Below, one piece after another: positions 44,402 through 56,290 of a stretch of 64,000 nucleotides of DNA; the first letter of the stretch is position 1, and each line of letters starts with the position of its first letter. The notes under the pieces are model-generated. The model did no database searches and was not told the DNA's origin. It worked only from the letters and a program-made list of their open reading frames with translations. The stretch comes from Mercurialis annua (taxonomy: Eukaryota; Streptophyta; Magnoliopsida; Malpighiales; Euphorbiaceae), in assembly GCF_937616625.2 (NCBI RefSeq), contig NC_065577.1, positions 3,823,001 to 3,887,000 of the forward strand, given 5' to 3'. A program made the translations under genes and the position numbers.

Positions 44402-45654
44402 GTAAAGCTCTTGAATATTTTCGCTGTTTTTTTCTACGTATGGCAGCCTCTTTTTTTTTGCCAATCTCATGTTTTTTGTGTTGCCTGGTGCAGTAGCTAA
44501 TGCAGCTCCCTGAAATGCTAGATTCATGGGTGTTTTGTGCATGAAATTTCATTAAGCTTCAAGTAGACTAATTTTATGGATGTTGTAAACAGATGGCAAC
44601 TATATTCATTTGTGTTATGATTTTAATTTCTGCAACTTTACTTAAGATATTTTTGAGTTATGAGTTGGAAAAATGCACTCTTTAAACAAGGTGATGTCTT
44701 GTAGTAATTATTAATCTAATTTACAATTACATTGTTGTCACTATATATCCCAATTTTTTTCATTTTTTTCTTGATTTATATAACAAACTACAAAATGCCT
44801 AATCTAACATTCCATATCTTTCCAAACTTTACATTCCATAGCCTTATTATGCTTTATTTTTTTTGTAAAAATAATATTGTTTTTAAGAATATGAATGACC
44901 AACAACATCGTTTTAGACATTTATGCTATATATGCTAAATAATACAATGTTAGAATATTAGGTGAAACGTTTTGAAATTGTCCTTAAACAGAAAAAAAAG
45001 TTGTTATATATATAGTGATATTAGCCTTTTACAATTTACATTAGTAAATCATGATTGAAAATAGCGAAGTGGGTGCTAGAACTTTCTTGCTCTTGCACAT
45101 ATTTTAATTTTTTTTTTGAATTCATTAAATTTATTAAAAATTTAATCAAAACAAGTATATTAATAAAAAACTTCAAAAGAGTTTGAAAATCAAATTTGAC
45201 GGTATGACACAGAACAAAAATGCCTTGCCTGATTAACTGAATGTGGAGCTCATAGATGTTTGATTGCATAGGGTTCTAATTGTATGAGCGGGTGATATAA
45301 TTGAATACCATCACCCGCTCATACCTTTTAGATAGCGTAGTAATGTTTTAATATATGACCATTACGGGACGATGCATAAACTGAATAATCAGTGAATACT
45401 AAAAACTACAGACCGCAACTCTGTAATCACTGGCATTTGAAAAGGGACTAAAATATCGAAGAAGTTTTAGGATATTAAACTTTTTTTAAAATAATAATTA
45501 ACTTTTCTGCAATTTGAATATCAATTGGATCTATATTTGTACTTATATAATTTATAAATTTTTGAAATCCATATCAAAAAAAAATTTAAAATTGTCTTTT
45601 GACATTATTAAAATTAAGAATTTATGTTAATGTGTTTATTTGACCTGCAAACAC
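44402..45654. other. Duplicated 3' flank, AT-rich, no gene
   Basis: Matches the flank at 34780-35790 in several blocks. The remainder, including a palindromic ATGAGCGGGTGAT/ATCACCCGCTCAT pair near 45280-45325, holds no reading frame with a known domain. Confidence 0.5.
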
Positions 45655-45664
45655 ATATTTCAAA

Positions 45665-45941
45665 GGCCAAATTCATTTAGAGGTCCCTGTATTTTTTTTT
45701 CGAGAGGTCCTTATATTTCAATTTTATATTACTTGGTCCCTGTACTTACTTATTTTTTTAATTTTTATGTCCTTTTGTGTGGATGAAGGAAAAAAAGTTA
45801 TAAATAGAGGGACCTGAAAAAACTACAAAGGACTTGAAAATCGAAAAATAGGTAAGTAGAGAAATTAAATAATACAAAATTGAAGTATAAAAATTTCCGG
45901 AAAAAAGGATTAAAGTACAAGGACTTTTAAATGGGTTTAGC
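45665..45941. mobile_element. 277-bp MITE with 10-bp target duplication
   Basis: Ends GGCCAAATTCATTTAGAGGTCC and inverted GCTAAACCCATTTAAAAGTCC. ATATTTCAAA flanks both sides (45655-45664, 45942-45951). Confidence 0.85.
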
Positions 45942-45954
45942 ATATTTCAAAAGA

Positions 45955-47158
45955 CTAGTTTCGCATTACGTGCTACGCACGTGGCTCGTAATATGACTCG
46001 TCGATGTATATGTTAGTTAATTCAGAGCATTTTTTATTTATAGTTGGTATTAAATTAGTTAGAGTTTTTGTTATAATAATTATATATTTTAATTTTATTA
46101 ATTTATTATAATTAATTGATGTCAATGACATTTAATTATAATTTATTATTAATATATCAATGTATTTTTGTATAACTAATAGTATTAATTTAGTAATATA
46201 TCTATCTTACTATTTAAATTAAATATTTTAACAATTAAATATCTTAACTAATAATTAAATCTACAATTATGCATTATATTATAAAGTAAAAAATATTAAA
46301 TGAGTGAACTTATAAAATACCCAAGTAAGATTTTAGTAAAAAGAAAGTAAGATTTTAAGGCTATTGTTTAAGTTTGAGGGACTTAAACTTTGGATGTTCA
46401 ACAATTTATTTCGTAATTGTTTTTTTGATTGATGGAATAACTTTTCAACTATAAATTTTGTTATTCAACCGCTAATATAAAGAAAAAAAATAACACATGA
46501 TATCTATTGTTTGTATCATCCAAATAAGCAAAGTTGTTGCTACTACTATTACTTATGGAGTTACAAAGGTTTAATTTAATTTAATTTTTCCTATTACGAT
46601 TAGACTTTTATTGAACATCAAATTCATATTTAATTTATCTTTCTCTATTTCAAATTAATAATGTAGGAAATATATAAAATATTTTATGCCTGTATATGAT
46701 ATTGGAGAGTTGATTATGGTAAGTATATTCCTATTATTGATTCAGTGGATGGTTTACACAAAATTGTTGCTTTTAATTGACATATGGTACGTAAAGTATT
46801 AATCTCCTATAAGCATTCTTTTATCCAAATCAACATGAATTGGACTCTAATTCTATTAGCACGGTTAATTTTTAATTTACTATTGGAATTGTACCTAGCA
46901 AATAGTCCTAGCCCAAATATAATACTATTAATTAAATAAACAATTATTTTCTTTTCGACATCAAAATCGTAGAGTATCTAAAAATATCAAAGACAACCCT
47001 ATAAAATAGGAAAAATACTCTCTACAAAATAGGAATTAAAAATAGTTTGAATTAGCTAAAATTTAGATAGAATAATTATTGTTTAATAATAATTGAATAG
47101 ATTTAAGGACAGTGACGTAAATTTGCCTGTCCCCCCATCCGAGCTTTTATATATAGTA
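45955..47158 (-). mobile_element. Helitron-like element (outer of a nested pair)
   Basis: Read on the minus strand, the 3' end has a hairpin ACGTGCGTAGCACGT followed by AATGCGAAACTAG and a flanking T, the classic Helitron 3' terminus. The 5' side reads TACTATATATAAAAGCTCGG then GGGGGGACAGG, like a Helitron 5' end lacking its first few bases. No Rep/helicase gene is present. The missing bases appear to lie beyond 48430. Confidence 0.7.
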
Positions 47159-48430
47159 CTAGTTTTTCGCCACGTGCTACGCACGCGAGCAATATTTATA
47201 TGACTCGTTAATATATTAAAATATTAGTAAATTACCTTTTTCACAACTTTTTAAATTTTTTTAGAATATGGCCAACAAGACAATTTTTTTTTTATTTTCT
47301 AATGACTTTTATTAAAATTAAACTTTTTTTCTATAGAAATTAGACTTCTATTTAGATTTTATTCTCTTGTTAAGTTCAAGATGAGTTGGACTCTCATCCT
47401 ACTTTTGTTCTTATTATTACCATATGACTTCGATTTAAAATAAATCTTATTTAATAATTAATTTTATAAACTATTAAATTAGCTTTTATATTTGATTAGT
47501 AGTTTATTATAATTAAACAATTAAAATAACCTTTTTTATTGGATTGGGCCTCTATTTAATTTTATATATTTTTTATAATCAAAATTGATTATTGTAATAT
47601 AAATAAATTAAATTATGGCCAATTTAAAATTTCAATTTGAATAGTTCTGAAACTTAAATTAAATACGCACTTGATAGGCGGAGATTAATAAATTTTTTAG
47701 CTGGAGCATAGCATGTTGCAGACTGGTTAGTGATTAAGGTTTTTTATTTCTTTTTGCAAAAAAGAAGCGAATTCCATACGATAATAAAACAATAACACTA
47801 ATACATTATTTTGAGATTCAAAACCAATGCCTAAGTGATAGAAATTACAACATAAAATATAATCTTAAATATAATAAGCAAACAATAACACTAATACATT
47901 GTTTTGAGATTCAAAACCAATGCCTAAATGATAGAAATAACAACATAAAATATAATCATAAATATAATTTCACTTTATACCAAAACATACATATATATGA
48001 TGGGTACCTTATTCGAAGTAAATGTACTGCTAAACCCTTTGATGACTTGTAATCGTCTTTTAAGTAATGTGTCAGAACCATCAACAATTAACAATATTGT
48101 GGGTAAACTTTTAGATTTCTTGTTTTATTTATATAGTAATCGATAATGAGTTCTATTGAAATTAAACTTCTTGTTTAGTTGAATATGTTTCAAATTAGAA
48201 TCAGATTTTGAATAAAACTATAGTATTTTATATTGCTCTAAACATATAGTATTTTAATAGTATTTGAATTTAAACTAAATGCTAATTCTTTTCATAATAT
48301 CTTATTAAAATTTAAATTTAAATAATTTTATTTTATAATTGTAAATTATACCCTTAATGAAACCTATTACTGTAATTTTGCCTGTCCCCCCCCTTCGCTC
48401 TTATAGTATAGTTATAGATTATAGATAGAT
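47159..48430 (-). mobile_element. Helitron-like element (inner of a nested pair)
   Basis: Its minus-strand 3' end has a GCGTGCGTAGCACGT hairpin, then GGCGAAAAACTAG, then T. Its 5' end reads TCTATAACTATACTATAAGA, then GCGAAGGGGGGGG. Both ends resemble the adjacent element, so the two are one family. The exact 5' base is unclear because of ATAGATAGATT repeats at 48413-48445. An internal 100-bp direct repeat (47780-47880 and 47885-47970) is present. Confidence 0.7.
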
Positions 48431-48781
48431 TATAGATAGATTAAACTTTTGTGTTGCGATTTTGTTATAGCGCTAGATTGATCAGCGCTGGACCACCCAC
48501 TCTACCTAATTTTTTTTTTTATCTACATTCCTTATTATATCACACCTTGACTAGCATCATCGGAGCGCTGATTCATATGTCCAGAAATGTAACTCAATTT
48601 CTTAAGTAATTTATGATAAATTAGTTTAAATTTGGAGAATGGAAATTAATTTTTTCTGTTAATGTCATAATTCTTTTAAAAAAAAATTATAATATGATAA
48701 TTTTGATAAAATACATGGATTGTTGTTTAAGTTTCTCCAATTATCGATTAATGTGTCATTAAAATATATTAATAGATTAAA

Positions 48782-49156
48782 GGCTTAATGTCTCAAAAAA
48801 ACAACCCCACTTTTAGTTTCTTCTCAATCCTGTTATGATGTTGAAAATCGGTCTATTTTATCTATTCGTATTTTCTCCCTTTGATTGTAGTTTTAAATAT
48901 TAAAATGACCTTTTTTATTTAAAAAAATTCAAAAAAAATCAATTTAACTTTTTTAGCTCCTTTTTTTATTTGAAAAAAGTTCATCGTTCTCATGGAAGAA
49001 CTTTTATTAAACTTTTTTCAAATGAAAAAGATCAATTTAATATTTAAAGGTACAATTGAAACAAAAAAAAACAAATTAGATAAAATTGATCGATTTTCAA
49101 CGTTGTAATAGGATTAAAAAGAGGCTAAAAGGTGGGAGATTTTGAGACATTATGTC
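48782..49156. mobile_element. GGCCTAAT-type MITE, copy 5
   Basis: 375 bp, ends GGCTTAATGTCTC and inverted GACATAATGTCTC. Perfect 9-bp duplication TAGATTAAA (48773-48781, 49157-49165). Confidence 0.9.
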
Positions 49157-49275
49157 TAGATTAAAATATGTTTTATTTTTTTATCAATTAGATTGTTCTT
49201 TTATTTAATATTCAAATATATATAATATATTGATACAAATTATAAAAAAATTGGACTAAACCGGCATAAATATTT

Positions 49276-49648
49276 GGCCTAGTGTCTTAAAAAAATCCTG
49301 ACCTTTCATTCTCCTTTTAATCCTACTCTGACGTTGCAAATCAGTCAATTTTACCCTATTTTATATTTTTTCATTTCAATTGTACCATATAGCATAAAAT
49401 TGACCTTTTTTGTTTGACAAAAATTCTCTAAATAATTTTTTTTTGCATTAGATTAACTTTTTATATTAAACTGACCCTTTTTGAAGAATTCTTTTGAATT
49501 TTTGTCAAATAAATAAAGGTCAATTTTATGATTCAGGGTACAATTAAAATAAAAAAAAATGCAAAATGGGATAAAATGACAAATTTTTAATGTCAGGGTA
49601 GGATTGAAAAGGGATGAAAGGTTGGTGTTTTTTTTAAGGCATTAAGCC
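49276..49648. mobile_element. GGCCTAAT-type MITE, copy 6
   Basis: 373 bp, ends GGCCTAGTGTCTTAAAAAAA and inverted GGCTTAATGCCTTAAAAAAA. Perfect 9-bp duplication TAAATATTT (49267-49275, 49649-49657). Confidence 0.92.
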
Positions 49649-49946
49649 TAAATATTTTGGCGTATATTTATATTATAATATATACTATACCTGACCAAAA
49701 GCTTTTTCTTACATTTAATTTATTCCTCAAAATAGAACTAAATTGTTATAAAAGATTTGGTAGGTTTTTACTGCGACGCGTTGAGTTAGGTCTTGACTCA
49801 TGACATAAAATATAATACAGGATTAAAACTTTGGATAAGATTAGTCGTCATTAATTTCAAACACCTACTTTGCTCCAAAGGATATGGATACGGCATTCAT
49901 ATGCTCCACAAGTTCCACTTAGGTTGTTTCATTGTCTGATGGAAGT

Positions 49947-50123
49947 CTGGGTAGCAAGGACACAGACACGGATACGGTAAAACGGGACACTTGGATATGG
50001 CGAAACGGTATAATTTTAAAGTTTCCTATGTATAAAATGAAGTTTTTGTGTCCGAAACGTCAAATGTCCGAAACGTTTCCGAAACGAAAAACGTCGATTG
50101 AATGAAGTGTCCATACTACCTAG
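49947..50123. mobile_element. hAT-type MITE in the first SAUR promoter
   Basis: 177 bp, ends CTGGGTAGCAAGGACAC and inverted CTAGGTAGTATGGACAC. Perfect 8-bp duplication ATGGAAGT (49939-49946, 50124-50131), as for hAT. The interior carries GGACACGG-like and CGAAACG units. The paralogous promoter at 21.2 kb lacks it. Confidence 0.88.
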
Positions 50124-50581
50124 ATGGAAGTAAACTATGTCATTATCAGACAAAGAAACGATCTTGAATACCCGTCTTAAAATTAAACTACAATTTAGCC
50201 ATTTTAATTTCAAGTCGCAGGTGAGTTGATGAGAAACTTTCTTGTTTTAAGTACGAAGTCGCGGGTTTAAACCGTATTTATGTATGCGGACGTTTAAAAC
50301 TGGATACTAGCTAGCTTTACCTCCGGTAAGAGAGTTATCCTTTAGTCCTAAAACATGATTAAAACTTTGGATAAGATTAGTACGCATTAAATTCGAACAA
50401 CAGAAGTATATTTTTTTCGTTATAATTTGTGGTTCAAATAGCTTGTAACGATATATGGCATAACTTTGCATTCCTATGCTCCACACGTCCCATTTTGCTT
50501 GCTTTATTGTCTATTGTAACTAAACATGCCATCACATGGCTTTGCTTCAATTTCCAGCTGTGCTATTTGATTTCAATGCAC

Positions 50582-50589
50582 TATATAAT
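50582..50589 (+). promoter_or_regulatory. TATA box of SAUR 1
   Basis: TATATAAT about 100 bp before the ATG. A CATCACATGGCTTTGCTTC block and CAGCTGTGC precede it, as in every SAUR copy here. Confidence 0.8.
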
Positions 50590-50685
50590 CAATTCATTAA
50601 GATTGCCTTAGTTCTACCATCACACTCACATCTCAAATTCTTCCATTTATTCGAACCTTTTTGATTCAGATTATTAACTAACAAG

Positions 50686-51117
50686 ATGATCAGTGCCAAG
50701 AATCTCCTCAAGTTGGCAAAGAAATGGCAGAAACTCGCGGCTATTAGCCGAAAGCGGATCACATCACCTCAAACTATAGATGCAAGTAGTTCTTGCAGCA
50801 CTTCATCACAAGCGGAAAAGGGTTACTTTGTGGTCTATTCTGCCGATCAGAAACGTTTCTTGTTGCCTTTGGAGTATCTCAACAACGAACTAGTTCGAGA
50901 GCTATTCGACATGGCAGAAGACGAGTTTGGATTGCCTAGCGACGGGCCTCTTACTTTACCATGTGATGCGGAGGTTATGGAATATGCAATCTGTTTGATT
51001 AAACAAAAGGCGGCAAGGGACGTACAACAAGCCTTGTTGACTTCTATAGCAAGCAATTACTTTTCATCATCGTTACATCAATCAAGAACCCGTCTATTAT
51101 CAATTTGTAGCTTCTGA
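50686..51117 (+). CDS. SAUR family protein, gene 1
   Basis: 143 residues, no intron, as usual for small auxin up RNA proteins. The basic N-terminus MISAKNLLKLAKKWQKLAA is amphipathic. A Ser-rich linker (DASSSCSTSSQ) leads to the auxin-inducible domain at about residues 45-125: GYFVVYSADQKRFLLPLEYL, VRELFDMAEDEFGL, GPLTLPCDAEVMEYAICLIK. The C-terminus ends LLSICSF. The MIN/MIS..KLLKLAKKWQ start and PCD motif place it with the SAUR61-68 group. SAURs of this kind inhibit PP2C.D phosphatases at the plasma membrane and so promote proton-pump-driven cell expansion; that role is inferred. It is the copy closest to the dead gene at 21746. Confidence 0.95.
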   Translation: MISAKNLLKLAKKWQKLAAISRKRITSPQTIDASSSCSTSSQAEKGYFVVYSADQKRFLLPLEYLNNELVRELFDMAEDEFGLPSDGPLTLPCDAEVMEYAICLIKQKAARDVQQALLTSIASNYFSSSLHQSRTRLLSICSF

Positions 51118-52500
51118 AAAGATACAATTACATTTATACATATAGATATAGATATACCGTTACATTTGTAGAGATAAATTTATTTAGAAATACGGGTTAG
51201 GATTCATATCAAACTGTTATTATTCAAAATGTTATTATTCAAAATTTTAAATACTCAAATATAGTTATTAAAACTGTATTACGTAATACATGATTCATTC
51301 ACATTCACTTTATTTCCGCCTATGATAGAGATTTAGATTTGGGGTGGCAATTGGACTAAACAGAAATTGATGGATTTAATTATAAAAATTATGCTAGTTC
51401 AGATCTAATTACAGATTTTCCTACATAAATATTTAATTATGTTTATGATGCGCTGCAAATTTCCATTTGTTTCGGTAGTAAAATAAGAGGGAAAAAGAGA
51501 CTGGGACCCAATTAAATCAAATTAACGTTGAAGGACATACTTATAAAACTAATGATAGTTTATGACAATGTTTTAAAAACCGGACCAGATCGGCCGGTCG
51601 AATCGGTCAAACCGGCGGTGCTACGGTCTAAAACAGCAAAAAACCGGATTTCTTGGTTGAACCGAATTGGACCGGATCGAACTGGTAAAAAACCAATGTT
51701 GAACCGTTAAAAACCGATAAGCTCAATTTTTTTCATATTTTTTTAAATGGTTAAACCGGTTGAACCGGTTCGGCCAACGGTTTAATTTTTAAAACACTGG
51801 CTTAGGGACCAACTTATTGGTTTTGTCTTTCAGAGATTAAATTGAAGACGTAAACGAGTTGGACTACTTGCGATTTATTCGAGATAAACTCAAAAAGAAC
51901 ATGAAAACAACTCGAAAAGGTTAAGAACTAAATTACGTAAAATAATTTTTCCAAAAATTATGAAAATGATATGAAAAGGTTGAAAAACTCAATTACATAG
52001 AATAACTTATGTAAAAATTATTAATAGGTCATGAAAAGGATATCAAAAGGTTATAAAAAGTTATCAAATAATATTTTTCAACATTATTAGAATATTTGTT
52101 TTTTTTTTCCAAAGGCTAAATCTATATACTTATATAATTGAGAGGACCAACGGAGCTCTCTCATTGATTCTCACCAAATAGAGCATTCTCATAGTCTCCA
52201 CTTTTATTAAAATACTTATTCTAATCTAATTATTTTAAATAAATTGTTATCATGAATTTTAATTAATATGATAATATATATAGATAAGTATTCAATAGTT
52301 GAGTTGTTGAGAAAGTGATAAGTTTCAGGTTAAACACAATTCGTCATATTTCGATCTATATAAACTCTACCGATGTACTTCTAATTTACATGAATAACAA
52401 TTTCATTCAGCAATTCTATTCCAGCTACTTGTGTGATTGATATCCCAAGAAGGAATACTATATTTTTTGCAGCAAAACTTATATATATACAGAGGTAACT
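51118..52500. other. Intergenic DNA with one MITE
   Basis: Contains the inverted-repeat element at 51566-51800. Otherwise AT-rich, with TAGATATAGATATA repeats just after the gene that may lie in the SAUR 3' UTR. No gene is seen. Confidence 0.5.
51566..51800. mobile_element. AACCGG-rich MITE
   Basis: Left end CAATGTTTTAAAAACCGG; right end inversely CCAGTGTTTTAAAAATTAAA. The interior is built from AACCGG, GAACCG and CGGTC motifs in both directions, typical of a common plant MITE group. No clear target duplication was found. Confidence 0.7.
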
Positions 52501-52507
52501 TATATAC

Positions 52508-53330
52508 TTGTTTTATTCTTGCATTTTGGCGAGGGATAGCTGGAGGTTGGCGGGATTGGCTTCATTGGGGAGCAGGTTGGATAATATTCAGTTGTGGTGT
52601 AGTGACTGGATCAATCGTTTGGAAGAGGAGGAGCAGTCCCTAGCGGCTTTTATTTGCTGGAATCTTTGGTTATGTAGAAACAATGCGGTCTGGAACAATA
52701 AGACAGGTTCGGCGTCGGAGGTGGTAGCGGCTGCTTGTTTTCAGTATACGTCTTGGACAACCGCAAACTCTGGTGTTGAGCATCTCAGGTTAGCGCCGGT
52801 AAGGAGAGAGGACGGGTGTACCAGTTGGCGTGCCCCTCCACGTGGCTGGCTTAAAGTCAATACTGACGCGGCTATTTTTCCGGGACGGCAGTCTATTGGA
52901 GTAGGCATTGTAGTTCGTGATGAGTTTGGTAATCTTGTTAAAGCTCGGCAGTGTAGTTGGCTTGGGTCGTTCTCGGCTAGACATGCTGAAATTATGGGTA
53001 TTAGAGAGGCTTTAAGTTGGCTCAAGGACGAAGATAAGTTGATTGTGGAGTCGGATGCTTTGGATGTTGTTTTAGATATTAGGAATCCTTCTCTTGCGGA
53101 TTCTGATATCCTTGTGGAAGACTGTGCTGAGTTAGCGAAGCAATTTGATAATGTTGATTTTGTTTTTGTGAGGAGATCTGCGAATCAGGCAGTGCACGCT
53201 TTAGCGCATAATGTCAGTTCCAATTCAGGTCATCAAGAGTGGGTCTGTCACTTCCCTGAGTTTCTCACTAATGTAATTGTTTCGGATTTGATTATATAAG
53301 AATCAGCTATTTTGCCTTCAAAAAAAAAAA
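52508..53330 (+). pseudogene. LINE RNase H fragment with A tail
   Basis: The frame runs from about 52508 to TAA 53299: FICWNLWLCRNNAVWNN, then RGWLKVNTDAAIF (first RNase H Asp), FSARHAEIMGIREAL (Glu), LIVESDALDVVLDI (Asp) and FVRRSANQAVHALAHNV. An 11-A tail follows at 53320-53330. This is the 3' end of a second L1-type LINE, of a different subfamily from that at 33190-34576, and 5'-truncated. No target duplication was found. Confidence 0.88.
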
Positions 53331-54525
53331 TTCAAATCTAAGTCCTTTATTAGAGAGCATGCATTTTTTAATTAATTTCCTTTAACATCAGATTAGTAAA
53401 TATACGTGCGCATTATTAGAAAACCTTCATTAGTTGAACAAAATTAAGGTTAGAGACTATATGGATGATTATTTTAAAATTGGCAGGTAGGGGAGTATGA
53501 TAGGAGCTAATTAACGACTTATTAAATTAATTATATTTTACGATGAGACTCATAATTTTAGCTAATTTAAAGTGTTGCATCCCAATTATAAATTAATAAA
53601 TTACTTTAGTTATTGTTATAGGGACTTAAAGATAAGATACTTTAAAATCAAAATTGATTTCATTCCACTCATATTTCTTAAAAATTAATTTTATCTAATT
53701 ACTATAATATTCATTGTAATCATATCAGTTTATATTGATAGATACAAGGTGCTTTATTTCCAAATTATAAAAAATTCAATATCAACCTTGAAAGTCATTC
53801 GAAAAATAGCTATAGTTTTTTTAAATTTCATTATAGAATTATATATAATGTAAAAAAACCCTCAATATATTAATACTAAAATATATGCTCTATTTAGGAG
53901 TATTAAAATTTATTATTACTATTTATTCGTAGGAAAAATAGTATTGGAATTCGTCACTATAAAGCATTCTAATAAAAAGGAATATAAATATGCAATTTCT
54001 GCCCATCTAATAATTAAACGCATGTTTTCTAATAGCAAATGAACAATAATTTTTATATATTTATTACGAGAAGTAGCATTATGCACAAAACCTTTATACA
54101 AAAAATTAATAAGAATGTAAAATGAAAAAAATATATTTTATAGATAATCATATACTTTAAAACAATTTATTATAAAAATTATTAGAATATAATATAATGT
54201 TATTTTATTTAATATTATTAGTTTATATATTATTCATTATTATTATTTTGGCATTCTATTAATTCTTTTAATAAAAATATTACTGGCTACATAGAATTTG
54301 AAATTGATTTCGAGCAAATGCGCGAGCCTACGACTAGTATTATAATGTTTGTTAGTACGTCTTTCATTGTTAAAAAATATTTTTCGGCACCTTTTTTTTA
54401 CTTTTCACTGTTAAAAAATATTTTTTTGCTAAAAATATTTTTATGTAAATATATAGTTATCTTTTAATAAATAATTACTTTATATAGCTAGAGTGAAAAC
54501 ATAAACTTTTAAATTATGGGAGTAA
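53331..54525. other. AT-rich intergenic DNA, no gene seen
   Basis: Mostly poly-A/T and TTATTATTA runs with no domain-bearing frame, no paired terminal repeats and no similarity to the SAUR promoter block. Confidence 0.5.
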
Positions 54526-54534
54526 AAATATATA

Positions 54535-54932
54535 GAGCAAATTACGCTAAAATTCTTGAGATATATCATAATTAACAGTTTGATACCCCTTATTTCAAAA
54601 GTCTATTTAATGGTCCCTCAATTTTAATTCCGTTAACTATTAGGTCTCTCCGTTAATTTCGTTACGTATTTTCAAACGATTTGGTACCCCACATTTAATT
54701 TTGTGAACGATTTGGTCCCTCACTTTTAATTTTACTAAACGATTTGCTCCCTCACTTTTAAACGATTTAGTACCCGAGTTTCAATCCATTAAACGATTTA
54801 GTCTCTCAAATTAACAGAAGGATCTCTCAGTTAACAAAATTAAAACTGAAAAACCATTAAGTAGATTTTTGAAACAAAAAGTATCAAACTATTAATTACG
54901 GTATACCTCAGAGGTCTTTAAGTAATATTCTC
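54535..54932. mobile_element. 398-bp Mutator-type MITE
   Basis: Ends GAGCAAATTACGCTAAAATT and inverted GAGAATATTACTTAAAGACC, with about 110 bp of inverted similarity. Perfect 9-bp duplication AAATATATA (54526-54534, 54933-54941). Confidence 0.85.
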
Positions 54933-54986
54933 AAATATATATAAATGAAATAAATTGCAATGCCATAAATATCCCTACAATCAACA

Positions 54987-55447
54987 AAGCCAAATCTATT
55001 GTATGGCCTTTGTATTTTTACCGTTTAGTTTGGACATATTTTAAAATTTTGTCTTTATGTAGTTTTTATTTTTGAATTTAATTTGAATTTATAAATTTTA
55101 TGTTAGATGAAAACGGAGCGTGTACTGCACACGCTGCAAAAGCACTTGAGACTGAACTTCAATAGAGACTAAATATATAAACATTTAAAATTAAAGAGAC
55201 CACATAAATAAAAATTTAAAAGTACAAAAATCTATTTAATAAAAAACTTAACCCGTTAACTCAATCCCGATATATCATTTTTCACGTGGTAATGGTAATG
55301 GCAACTGAAGACACGTTTACAAATTCCATTCAAAAAAGACCTATTAAATCAAATTCGTGAAGTAAAAGGATCTAATAAATATAGAATTTTGAAAAAAGAA
55401 CAGAAAAACAAAACGGTAAAAGTACAGGAACTCAAAATGAGTTTAGC
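54987..55447. mobile_element. Probable MITE upstream of the J-domain gene
   Basis: Left end AAGCCAAATC with TGTATTTTTACCGTTTAG inside; right end inversely GGCTAAACTC with TGTACTTTTACCGTTTTG inside. Flanks CAATCAACA and CAATAAACA would be a 9-bp duplication with one mismatch. It ends only about 55 bp before the J-domain ATG, so it may supply promoter sequence. Confidence 0.6.
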
Positions 55448-55501
55448 CAATAAACAATTCAGAGTAGGACTAGGACTCTCCCATCAATATAAATACGATT
55501 A

Positions 55502-56050
55502 ATGCAAATATATCTTGAAGTTGAAACCATGACTGATCGATCAACAGCAATGAGAACTGATTTTGTAGATCATTATCTAGTCTTAGGTATTTCAAACATT
55601 GAAGGACTTAACCTTGTGGAAGAAGATATCACAAAATTGTTCAAGAAAAAGGCCTTGAAGTTGCATCCTGACAAGAATCTTGATGATCCAAACGCCAAGT
55701 CCAAATTTCAGAAGCTACTTTCTTCGTATCAGATCCTGAAAAACCCGACTTCACGTAAAAAATTTCATGATTTGCTGTACGAACAGCGTTCGTATAATCA
55801 ACAGAAACGTTCTCGAGTTTATGAGGTTTCAGAATCTCTCAAGAAACGTTCTCGAGTTTATGAGGTTTCAGAATCTCTCAAGAAACGTTCCAAGATGCGG
55901 TGGAGGGAGCAGAATGTCGAGGCTAGAAAAGCACGAAAACGGAGGGATAATAATGTGAACTTTTTTAGCTTGAATGCAGCGGCGGAAGCTAGTCGTCAGG
56001 ATAATTTACTTAAATTTTTTGATGATAGTTACAGTTTTATGAGAATTTAA
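55502..56050 (+). CDS. Small J-domain (DnaJ-like) protein
   Basis: 182 residues, single exon. The J domain spans about residues 20-90: DHYLVLGI, ITKLFKKKALKLHPDKNLDDP with the HPD motif that stimulates Hsp70 ATPase, then KFQKLLSSYQILKNPTSRKKFHDLL. There is no Gly/Phe region, zinc finger or membrane segment. The C-terminus is basic and contains a perfect tandem duplication of KKRSRVYEVSESL (about residues 104-129), visible as a 39-bp DNA repeat near 55806-55885. Starts at ATG 55502, 55529 or 55550 are all possible. It sits inside the SAUR array, and fragments of relatives lie at 56150 and 59688. Confidence 0.78.
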   Translation: MQIYLEVETMTDRSTAMRTDFVDHYLVLGISNIEGLNLVEEDITKLFKKKALKLHPDKNLDDPNAKSKFQKLLSSYQILKNPTSRKKFHDLLYEQRSYNQQKRSRVYEVSESLKKRSRVYEVSESLKKRSKMRWREQNVEARKARKRRDNNVNFFSLNAAAEASRQDNLLKFFDDSYSFMRI

Positions 56051-56149
56051 TTCTGTGTTATTTGGTTTTTCTTGATTGTTTCTGTATTTGAATTTATTAA
56101 TCATTATGGTCTTTGTTTTCTTTTCTTGTTTGATTTTATGTCAGGACCA

Positions 56150-56290
56150 ATTCATCCGAATGAAAATCTCGAAAATCCGGCTTCTGGTTCTGGAAAATAA
56201 ATTTAAGATTATAGACTGTATCAGGCTGCTGAAAAAACGCTTGTGCGGAACTTTCTGATAATCTGCAATGCATCATTATCAGAACCCGTT
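56150..56290 (+). pseudogene. J-domain gene remnant
   Basis: AATGAAAATCTCGAAAATCC, then GGCTTCTGGTTCTGG and TATCAGGCTGCTGAAAA, match the remnant at 59715-59790 (AATGAAATTGTAAAAAATCC; TATCAGGCTGCTGAAAA). The frame is broken and the HPD region is missing. Confidence 0.6.

Noticed and set aside
51337..51400. GGGGTGGCAATTGGACT as a hAT-type MITE end
   Set aside because: No inverted partner or 8-bp duplication could be found.
52480..53340. Target duplication for the LINE fragment with RNase H
   Set aside because: No repeat of the sequence after the A tail was found near the 5' break.
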